Positions 54,238 to 61,653 of a stretch of DNA of 64,000 nucleotides are shown here, one piece after another. Within the stretch, counting starts at the first letter, position 1, and every line of letters begins with the position of its first letter. The stretch spans positions 48,075-112,074 of the forward strand of contig CAYQOU010000004.1 in the NCBI GenBank assembly GCA_964419255.1. Reading direction: 5' to 3'. Below the pieces are notes generated by a model. That model did not search any database. It saw only the letters and a program-made list of their open reading frames with translations, and had not been told where the DNA came from. The stretch comes from CAZPHU01 sp964419255 (GTDB lineage: Bacteria > Fibrobacterota > Chitinivibrionia > Chitinivibrionales > CAYFVL01). The translations under genes were made by a program, and so were the position numbers.

Positions 54238-55488
54238 ATGAAATCAGTAATCATAATCGGCGGGGGGCCATCCGGTTTTTCCGCCGCTTTCGCGGCAGCC
54301 TCCCGGTGCGCGCAAGTCACGATTCTGGAATGCTCCGATACACCGGGGCGAAAACTGCTCGCATCGGGTGGTGGGCGGTGCAATGTCACTAATACGATGC
54401 CACCAACCAAAATGGCGGGGCTGTATCATTGCGGCGGCGGGGATTATTCCCCATCCCGGTTTGTGCGAGCCGCACTCAAGGGCTTCGATCAGAAGATGCT
54501 ACGGGATTTCCTTAGCAGTTATGGAGTTCAGACCGATGTCGAACAGGAGTCGTTTGTCTATCCTAAAAGCCGCCGTGCATCTGATGTACTGGATGCCTGG
54601 CGAAATGCGTGCACGGACCAGGGCGTCCAAATCCAGACCGCATGCGCAGCCACATCACCCATATTCGATAAGGGTATTATCACCGGTGTAAACACAACGA
54701 AAGGAAGATTCTCTTGCGATGCTCTTATCATCGCGACCGGCGGAAGAGGTTACTCCTCCCTCGGGGGTACCGGAGATGGCTATAAGCTGGCCCGACAGTG
54801 CGGTCACAGGATAATCAAGCCGCTGCCGGCTCTTGCACCTCTGCAAATCGAGGACAGAAAACTCACATCCTGTGCAGGCGTGAGCCTGCAAGGTGTCCTG
54901 CTGAGAATACCCGGTATTGGGGGGAAACCGGTATCATTCAGGGGAGATGTTCTGATAACGCACACCGGACTCAGCGGCCCCGCCGCCTTAAACAGTGCCA
55001 CCGTCATATCACGCCTGATGTTCGAAACCGGCAAACCGGTGCCGATCGAACTCTCTTTGGATCCCCTTGCGGATGATTCCCGGTGGCGCAACCGCTTCAT
55101 AACATGGCAGCAGCAAAAGGGGAACAGGAAGCTGATCTCCCTTCTGACCGCCGGCATTCCCAAAAGCATTGTACTCCATATTTTCGACAGATTAGGCCTG
55201 TCAAGCGATTTGAGAGCCTCTGATCTACCCAAAAATTCACGAAAAGATCTCATTGGAGTGCTTGTCCGACTTCCTTTAACGGTCAGTGGAACGGGCGGAT
55301 TCGATAAGTCCATGGTCACCAGTGGCGGAATCGACCTGAATGAAATCGACTCCCGGAGCATGCGCAGTCGGTTGATGAAAAACCTGTTTTTTTGCGGCGA
55401 GGTGATCGACATAGACGGCCCCTGTGGCGGGTTCAATCTTCACTGGGCCTTTTCCAGCGGAAGTCTGGCGGGGCTGAGCGCGGCATAA
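54238..55488 (+). CDS. BaiN/YhiN (HI0933) family flavoprotein
   Basis: 416 residues. N-terminal FAD-binding motif VIIIGGGPSGFSAAFAAA and the family signature GRKLLASGGGRCNVTN near residue 40. IIATGGRGYSSLGGTGDGY marks the second half, and the C-terminal FFCGEVIDIDGPCGGFNLHWAFSSG returns to the cofactor. Members are widespread NAD(P)/FAD oxidoreductases with unsettled substrates. It follows queH by 18 bases in the same direction. Confidence 0.9.
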   Translation: MKSVIIIGGGPSGFSAAFAAASRCAQVTILECSDTPGRKLLASGGGRCNVTNTMPPTKMAGLYHCGGGDYSPSRFVRAALKGFDQKMLRDFLSSYGVQTDVEQESFVYPKSRRASDVLDAWRNACTDQGVQIQTACAATSPIFDKGIITGVNTTKGRFSCDALIIATGGRGYSSLGGTGDGYKLARQCGHRIIKPLPALAPLQIEDRKLTSCAGVSLQGVLLRIPGIGGKPVSFRGDVLITHTGLSGPAALNSATVISRLMFETGKPVPIELSLDPLADDSRWRNRFITWQQQKGNRKLISLLTAGIPKSIVLHIFDRLGLSSDLRASDLPKNSRKDLIGVLVRLPLTVSGTGGFDKSMVTSGGIDLNEIDSRSMRSRLMKNLFFCGEVIDIDGPCGGFNLHWAFSSGSLAGLSAA

Positions 55489-55524
55489 AAAAAAGGCACA
55501 CGGTAAAGGGAGTAACCGTGCGCC
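55487..55524 (-). terminator. Intrinsic terminator (minus strand)
   Basis: Minus-strand stem GGCGCACGGT / ACCGTGTGCC (one G-U pair) with a 10-base loop, then eight T (plus-strand A-run at 55487-55494). It ends transcription coming from the aldo/keto reductase or the candidate small RNA, just after the flavoprotein stop on the other strand. Confidence 0.85.
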
Positions 55525-55611
55525 TCCGAAAGTAAAACAACTGTTCCCCTAACCGTCCCTCGCGACGGATAACAAAGGATGGTGTAACGGATCCCAATCC
55601 TTGTTATTATA
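55487..55611 (-). ncRNA. Candidate small RNA with own promoter and terminator
   Basis: On the minus strand a perfect -10 box TATAAT (plus-strand ATTATA at 55606-55611) is followed by about 110 bases with three hairpins: AACAAGGAT/ATCCTTTGTT, CCGTC/GACGG with loop GCGAGG, and a final 10-bp stem GGCGCACGGT/ACCGTGTGCC followed by eight T. No open frame lies inside. The -35 is weak (ACTTCC at 17 bases). It could instead be the structured 3' region and terminator of the aldo/keto reductase mRNA. No known RNA class is recognised. Confidence 0.4.
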
Positions 55612-55682
55612 GACGGGAGAAAATGCCGGGAAGTTTAATCTTTTTTTGCAATTACGCCTCTTTTTTTTCAGATTCTACCCTG

Positions 55683-56660
55683 TTATATCTGTCCGCGAAT
55701 CTTCTGCTCGATTGATTCCTTGTATGTGGATTTGAGCTTGGCGTGTACATCATCACCCAGGGCAGGCAACTCACTGGCATCCGCATTGGATTTGACCTGC
55801 GCGACCTTTGAAGCTCCCGGGATAATCGTACTTACCTGCGGATGGTCCAGAATCCATCTCAGCGCCCACTGAGCCATGCTCATCTGATCGGGAACCATCG
55901 GTCTGAGCCCATCGGCAATCTCCACACCCAGCTCAAACGGCAGTCCGGAGAAAGTCTCTCCCACATTAAAGGCCTCTCCATCCTTGTTGTAGGTGCGGTG
56001 GTCGGAAGGGGCGAAGGTGGTTTCTTTGGTGTATTTGCCCGCCAGAAGGCCACTTGCCAGAGGGAGGCGGATAATCAGTGCGACGCCCTTTTCCGCAGCT
56101 TTCGGAAACAACTCATCTGCGGCTTTCTGACGGAATACGTTGAAAATGACCTGCAGTGAAGCCAGATCGTCCTGTTTCAGGCAGATCATCGCCTCTTCAA
56201 TCGTTTCCACACTGGCCCCGAACTGACGGATTTTTCCCTCTTTCTTCAATTCCCGCAGCCAGTCAAACACCTCGCCACTTTCCAGATGTTTTTTGGGGAT
56301 ACAGTGCAGCTGGGTCAGATCGATAGAGTCTCTTTTCAGACGCTTAAGTGAGTTTTCGGTGCATCTCCTCAGAAGCTCCAGCGAATAGTCGTCGGGATAG
56401 CCTTCCAGGCGGCCGAGTTTTGTAGCCACATACACCCGATCGTCTTTAGGACTGAGGAAATCTCCAATCAGAGACTCACTTCTTCCCCCACCATACACAT
56501 CCGCGGTATCGAAAAAATTGATGCCGTTATCCAGTGCCGATCCGAGGATCTCATGCGCAGTCTCTTCTGCCATCTCTCCCCAGTCACCCCCAAACTGCCA
56601 AGTCCCAAGCCCCACCTCGGAAACTTCATAGCCGGTCGAACCAAACTTCCTGTATTTCAT
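55683..56660 (-). CDS. Aldo/keto reductase
   Basis: 325 residues, NADPH-dependent TIM-barrel oxidoreductase. The catalytic tetrad is visible: Asp and Tyr in DTADVYGGGRSE, Lys in VYVATKLG, and His in LTQLHCIP. The phosphate-binding end reads STIIPGASKVAQV. Substrate not predictable; similar to the YghZ/general-stress type. TGAGGAGGTATGT gives a strong ribosome-binding site. Transcribed alone toward the terminator at 55.49 kb. Confidence 0.92.
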   Translation of the reverse strand: MKYRKFGSTGYEVSEVGLGTWQFGGDWGEMAEETAHEILGSALDNGINFFDTADVYGGGRSESLIGDFLSPKDDRVYVATKLGRLEGYPDDYSLELLRRCTENSLKRLKRDSIDLTQLHCIPKKHLESGEVFDWLRELKKEGKIRQFGASVETIEEAMICLKQDDLASLQVIFNVFRQKAADELFPKAAEKGVALIIRLPLASGLLAGKYTKETTFAPSDHRTYNKDGEAFNVGETFSGLPFELGVEIADGLRPMVPDQMSMAQWALRWILDHPQVSTIIPGASKVAQVKSNADASELPALGDDVHAKLKSTYKESIEQKIRGQI

Positions 56661-56907
56661 ACATACCTCCTCAGGGAAACTCCGCCATACATTAAGTGTT
56701 AGAAGAGCAGAAATATAAAAAGTGTAGGAGGATCAATGTGCGATTTTGAATAAACAGATTAAAAAAAAGTGTTAGGACGTATCATGCGTGTGTTAAAATG
56801 TTGAGAAAGTGTCGCAGCTCCGTCTTTTATACAGGTTAATTTAGAATAAATCCGTTCCATGATTGAATGAAAATATCTATTGCTGGTTTAAATTCGATGA
56901 ATGGGAT

Positions 56908-57390
56908 TCATTTATCTTCTGTCTTTGACGCCGGTTCTGGTTTTATGATTTTTGTTTCTGATCGTTCAAATATTCTAGCCATGGTAAATTGCATGGTTGC
57001 GCACCGACTGCCTTTGTTTTCGGCTGTCTGAAACATGTACTCTTTTACGTGCCAGTTTTCTTCGGAAGTACTGCGGCGTTCTCTCTCGAAAAACGTAGCG
57101 TTAATCACCGTCGGTGCAAATCCGTCTTGTGCTTGCGGCCGGTCGGCAGGCCCGACTCTGGAATTATAGTCATAATAGAACCGGTAGGAATTCAGTTCAT
57201 TCTGGTTGTCATCGAAGTTACATCGAGAGCCGCGTTGGCATGCCACGTGGGAGAAACGAATACTATGAGCTTCAGCAGCATCAAGGTACATTCCGAAATT
57301 CTCATGAAATGTCCCTTTGTCAATATGATAAGAAAGCGATTCAGCAGGGTTTATCATCGGATGGTTGGGTAATAAAATAACACGAAACAA
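56908..57390 (-). pseudogene. Decayed partial copy of the neighbouring binding-protein gene
   Basis: A 160-codon open frame without a signal peptide. From about 57222 down to 56950 its translation aligns with residues of the intact neighbour at 57448-59286: NFDDNQNELNSYRFYYDYN versus TFDDNAHEMEQYWYYYDDN, then DRPQAQDGFAPTVINATF versus DRPQSAPELAPSVIDVPF. The flanking residues do not align. It lies just beyond the terminator of the intact gene, as a tandem duplication that has decayed. It probably makes no functional protein. Confidence 0.65.
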
Positions 57391-57419
57391 AAAAGCCGGA
57401 TACCTCCTGGTATCCGGCT
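57388..57419 (-). terminator. Intrinsic terminator (minus strand)
   Basis: Perfect 11-bp stem AGCCGGATACC / GGTATCCGGCT with a 4-base loop. On the minus strand it is followed by six T (plus-strand A-run). It lies about 29 bases after the stop of the modular binding-protein gene. Confidence 0.92.
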
Positions 57420-57447
57420 CACAGAAAATAACCGATCAAATAATTCC

Positions 57448-59286
57448 TTACTGAAGGATATTGATTCTGGTTTGTTTTCTGATTGCATTTCCTTTAGCGT
57501 CGACTGCTCTGAGATTCACAAGGTACATACCGGCAGAGAGATTCTTTGCCGACAGTGTTGCGAAATCGGCTCCGCGAGCGATGGACGCGCTGCGAACGAC
57601 AGCACCCTTGACGTTAACCAGGTCGACCGTACCGCTGGTGTAAGCAGGGTTGTTGAGCTTCACCTGGATGTTGCCGTTGTTGAACATGGCATCGAAACCG
57701 GCAGCCTTCATGGCATTGGAGCGATTCATGAGGACCGAAAGGGCTCCCCATGATTCCTCGTTAACTTCCGGAAAAGCTATGTTATCTATTGCAAACGCAC
57801 CCTGAGTTTCTTCAGCTCCCTGAACCTTCCACTGAATTTTGGCCAGCTTTGTAAGATCGAGAGGAATATCTACGTATCCTTCCCAGTCGCTGTGCACAAT
57901 AAGTTCATCAAACGGGATGAATACCTTTCTCCATTCACCTTCTGTTGGCGGAAGATTACGGTAGTATACGATACCCGAACCACGTGAATCTCTTCTATCG
58001 GGATCATCGACATCACCGACATCGTTTATATCGCTGAGTTCGAGTACCAGGTACTTGTCATTACCGGCAGTCTGGTATTCGAAATAGACGCCGGTTGCGC
58101 CTGCAGCCTCTGCATCCCAGTAAGTAGCTGAAAGAGAATCATACAGATTACAGCCGATACCGACGAACCCCTGCACGGTTGTTCCTTCCTGATCGACCGG
58201 TACACCAAGCTCATAGGCAAGAGCAGGAGCTCTTCCTTCGTCGACACCGTTACCCTCCTCAAACTTCAAATTAAGAAGACCGGTTTCAGGATTCAGAGTA
58301 GCGTAATCTTCGAGTACATTAGAAGTTCCACCGATTTCGGCATCGTTGTATGCATACCAGTAGGTGCCCAGAGGTGATTCGTTGTAAGGAGTATTCTCAA
58401 AATCGGCAAACTTACAGTTACCGCTAGGAGCAGTGCTTTCGGTCTCCGTCCACAGAGTTGGCGAGACAAACTCATAGTCACCGATCAGACGAACATCAGC
58501 TATATCCAGCGTATCGACTGTACCTTCATCTGCAGATACTTCCCAGGCCAGCTTTGTACACTGAGTGATGTCGAAAGCCATTACACCGGCTTCATGACCC
58601 TCGCCGTTTACCCATGAGGGCTGCTTGACATCGATTTCAGAGGTATCTTCGCCGCCGATGTAAACTGATACGTAGGTCCATTCATCTGCTTCTGTGGTAA
58701 ACCCATACCCGTGATAGGCAAATTCTCCGCCTTCCCATGGTTCATCGAGAACCTTGCCGGAATGATCATCCATATCCTTGATCTGAACCTTGAAATTGAT
58801 CGACACGTTTTCCTCACGAGTCTTGATCCAGAAACCGATACTGTCGACACCGGTCAAATCGATGGAATCGCCCTCAGGGGCAAGCATCGCACCAATACCG
58901 CAGTATGGATCTGCAACGTAAGAATATGTCGACTTAACCACTTCCCAGGCATCTCCCATCTCAAAGGGCATGGTGATACACGCTCTACCCGCGTGGTCAT
59001 CGACCTGCACCTCATAATCCTTTACCATCCAGTCGTCACCTTCAATACTCTGACGTTCCTCTTCGGTGAAAGGAACATCAATAACCGATGGAGCAAGCTC
59101 TGGCGCGCTCTGCGGACGGTCGTCTTCACCGGTACCGGCGTTGTCGTCGTAGTAGTACCAGTACTGCTCCATCTCGTGCGCATTGTCATCGAACGTCTCA
59201 TCTAGAACCTGATCAGCAAACAGTGAAGAGGCTGTAAAAATAGAAGTCAGCCCGATTACTGCTGTTTTGATGTTAAAAAGACCCAT
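57448..59286 (-). CDS. Secreted modular carbohydrate-binding-like protein with C-terminal sorting tail
   Basis: 612 residues. Signal peptide about 1-24 (TASSLFA then DQVLD). Two related beta-sandwich domains: about 25-275 starting LDETFDDNAHEMEQYWYYYDD, and about 290-515 starting CKFADFENTPYNESPLGTYWYAY. Their FDDN/FENTP starts and late 'WEV/WKV ... DI/DNI' strands resemble CBM11 or CIA30-type galactose-binding folds. The tail (about 535-612; SGTVDLVNVKGAVVRSASIA to the lysine/arginine-rich end) resembles type IX secretion sorting domains. AAGGGG precedes the ATG. Probably binds plant polysaccharide at the cell surface. Confidence 0.75.
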   Translation of the reverse strand: MGLFNIKTAVIGLTSIFTASSLFADQVLDETFDDNAHEMEQYWYYYDDNAGTGEDDRPQSAPELAPSVIDVPFTEEERQSIEGDDWMVKDYEVQVDDHAGRACITMPFEMGDAWEVVKSTYSYVADPYCGIGAMLAPEGDSIDLTGVDSIGFWIKTREENVSINFKVQIKDMDDHSGKVLDEPWEGGEFAYHGYGFTTEADEWTYVSVYIGGEDTSEIDVKQPSWVNGEGHEAGVMAFDITQCTKLAWEVSADEGTVDTLDIADVRLIGDYEFVSPTLWTETESTAPSGNCKFADFENTPYNESPLGTYWYAYNDAEIGGTSNVLEDYATLNPETGLLNLKFEEGNGVDEGRAPALAYELGVPVDQEGTTVQGFVGIGCNLYDSLSATYWDAEAAGATGVYFEYQTAGNDKYLVLELSDINDVGDVDDPDRRDSRGSGIVYYRNLPPTEGEWRKVFIPFDELIVHSDWEGYVDIPLDLTKLAKIQWKVQGAEETQGAFAIDNIAFPEVNEESWGALSVLMNRSNAMKAAGFDAMFNNGNIQVKLNNPAYTSGTVDLVNVKGAVVRSASIARGADFATLSAKNLSAGMYLVNLRAVDAKGNAIRKQTRINILQ

Positions 59287-59827
59287 AGGGACCCCTTTTT
59301 TAAGGTTAAATTTTTAAAAGGATAGATTAATGGCTGTTCTGCTTTGTTTAGTGTGCTCATAATGAAAAAAGGTTCACCAAAAATAATTATTAACGACTAT
59401 GTTTACCGAGAAACCGCAAACACCTCCCTTCTGTAGTAACCCCGCGAGATACAGATGTATCGACGTCTAGAAAGAAAATGCATTTCTCACCTGAGGTAAT
59501 GCTTTAACGCTTAATAATCGGTCGATTTAATATAGTAGTTTATGATCTAAAGCGTCAATAAGATTTTTTCGATCAAGGAAGGCAGAGAATGCTTTTTTCA
59601 GCCGTTTTATGGCAAATTGTTATATTTATTAAAACAATTGCGTAATAAAGCAACCTCTTTACAACTTTTATTCTTCACGGAATCAATTCTTTTGAAATAT
59701 TTTATGAACGGTTTGCAATATTACGGTAACTATATAATAGGATTATAACAAGAGTAGAATTCCCCCATCCACCGTGGTTCAAGGCAATATTTAAACAATT
59801 CAATTTAAACGCTTTTAGGGAGAACGT
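59287..59827. other. 541-bp AT-rich region between divergent cellulase-locus genes
   Basis: No gene seen. It must contain the control region for the binding-protein gene (leftward) and the GH5-GH9 genes (rightward). A TATAAT at 59733-59738 lies about 90 bases before the GH5 start; the nearest -35-like TTGCAA (59713) is only 14 bases away, so an activator may be needed. No dispersed repeat with the full pattern is present. Confidence 0.5.
59733..59738 (+). promoter_or_regulatory. Candidate -10 box for GH5-GH9 transcription
   Basis: Perfect TATAAT about 90 bases before the GH5 start codon. The poor -35 spacing suggests an activator-dependent promoter. Confidence 0.35.
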
Positions 59828-61594
59828 ATGATTAAAACCAATCTGCGAAAGGCTTGTACAGGGGTAATTATCCTAGGGGCAATTGTTTTTTCTTTCGCAC
59901 AGACACCAGTGGAAAAACACGGATGGCTGCGAACGGAAAAACAACACCTGCTGAATGAGAACGATAAGATTGTGCAGCTGAAAGGGTTGAGTTTCTACTG
60001 GAGTAATCCTGGCTGGAACGGCGCACATTGGTATACCGAGGAGACAGTTCAGGCACTGGTCAATGATTGGGAGTGTACCGTTATTCGTCTAGCCTACGAC
60101 CCAACCCAACCCGGCAGCTGGGATAGTCACTGTCTACCGGTTTTAAATGAAGCCTTAAGATTGGGTATATATGTGGTAATAGACTACCACTCCCATGATG
60201 CGCATAACAGGGCAAATGACGCCATCAGTTTCTTTACTCAGAGAGCCGAAGAGTACAAAGATGAACCTAATGTCATTTTCGAAGTCTATAACGAGCCGAT
60301 CACCCACGACGACAGCGAAAACGGGGATTTGGGAACCGCACGCGAGACATGGGAGCAAATAAAACCGTATCAGACCGATGTAACCGAGGCGATTCGTAAT
60401 ACGGGATCGCAGAACCTGATAATCATAGGTACTCCTTTTTACTGCCAGCATGTGGGAGTTGCCGCCAGTGATCAAATCGTGCAGAGTAATGGAGAGCCGT
60501 TTGAGAATATCGCCTACTCGTTTCATTTTTATGCCGCAAGTCATGGTCCCAATGCGCACTTCGGGGGAGGCGTCGAGGATCAGTATCTTCTAGATGCAGT
60601 CGGCAGAGTCCCTGTGTTTGTGTCCGAATGGGGAACAACCCACTCCAACGGTGCCGAAGGATTAGTCGATGGAGATAATACCGAATGGTGGTTTGAAAAT
60701 TTCATCGATAAGTATCATTTGAGCTGGTGTAATTGGTCGGCATCCGACTTTGAAACATCCAGTGCATTCTCCGGCGGCAGCACCAATCCCAGTGAATCTG
60801 GGCAGGTTGTACGCAGGTTCCTCGGTGGGGAGGATGAGTTCGAAGTACCGGGTAGATCCGAGAGACGAATTCACAGCGAAACATTTGACGTACCCGCTAC
60901 GATCGCAGCATCGGAGTTTAATACTATTTTTGGAGATTACGCCCATAGTGTCGATGTTGCATTTTTCGACTGGGATCAAGACGACGGGCGAGTAGATGTC
61001 GTAGACAATACTGCTTTGGAAGTTTCAGAGGTCGATGCAAGCACCACAGATCCTGAGGATTATGTAACCTATGAGATCAATTCATCTTCAGACACCAAAT
61101 ATTTTCTCGCACGTTATTTGGCACCGGAAGGATCGGGTACCATAGAGATATATGTGGATGACCAGGAGGTTGGTGAACTCTCAATTACATCTACTGATCC
61201 CAGAGAATGGAGGACAATTGATCAACAGATTGATATTTCCTCGGGATCACATGTGATAAAACTTAATTTCCAAAACACCACCGGCTCCTATCAGATCGGA
61301 TGGCTTGAGCTGACAAATGATGTAGCGATAGCAAGAAATCCACTCCGGCGGAACTTGAATGCTAAAGCAAAACTGGAGATGGTCAAGCAGGGTTTCTCTG
61401 CGCTTTTACCACAATCTCACTCATATACATCCTATTCTCTTATGAGAGCAAACGGGCAGGTGTTAAAAAGTGGCAAACTAAATCCAAGTGTCAGTAAACT
61501 TGCATTTGAAGATATATCAACAGGCATGTGGCTTTTGAAACTTCAGGGTGCAAAAAAAGCCGATCTTTTTAAGGCATTCATAAGCGGACAATAA
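59828..61594 (+). CDS. GH5 endoglucanase with carbohydrate-binding module and sorting tail
   Basis: 588 residues. Signal peptide about 1-25. Glycoside hydrolase family 5 domain about 30-330: GLSFYWSNPGWNG, VVIDYHSHDAH, acid/base Glu 156 in FEVYNEP, His 233 in SFHFY, and nucleophile Glu 267 in VFVSEWGT. It hydrolyses internal beta-1,4 bonds of cellulose or related glucans by the retaining mechanism. A CBM6-like domain follows (about 345-500; DYAHSVDVAFFDWDQDDGRVDV), then a 75-residue tail like the one on the binding protein. AGGGAG precedes the ATG. The GH9 gene is 59 bases downstream. Confidence 0.92.
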   Translation: MIKTNLRKACTGVIILGAIVFSFAQTPVEKHGWLRTEKQHLLNENDKIVQLKGLSFYWSNPGWNGAHWYTEETVQALVNDWECTVIRLAYDPTQPGSWDSHCLPVLNEALRLGIYVVIDYHSHDAHNRANDAISFFTQRAEEYKDEPNVIFEVYNEPITHDDSENGDLGTARETWEQIKPYQTDVTEAIRNTGSQNLIIIGTPFYCQHVGVAASDQIVQSNGEPFENIAYSFHFYAASHGPNAHFGGGVEDQYLLDAVGRVPVFVSEWGTTHSNGAEGLVDGDNTEWWFENFIDKYHLSWCNWSASDFETSSAFSGGSTNPSESGQVVRRFLGGEDEFEVPGRSERRIHSETFDVPATIAASEFNTIFGDYAHSVDVAFFDWDQDDGRVDVVDNTALEVSEVDASTTDPEDYVTYEINSSSDTKYFLARYLAPEGSGTIEIYVDDQEVGELSITSTDPREWRTIDQQIDISSGSHVIKLNFQNTTGSYQIGWLELTNDVAIARNPLRRNLNAKAKLEMVKQGFSALLPQSHSYTSYSLMRANGQVLKSGKLNPSVSKLAFEDISTGMWLLKLQGAKKADLFKAFISGQ

Positions 61595-61653
61595 TAGTCT
61601 ATACAGATATTTACTTATAAGACCTTATACCTTAGAACAGAGGAGTTTTTTAC

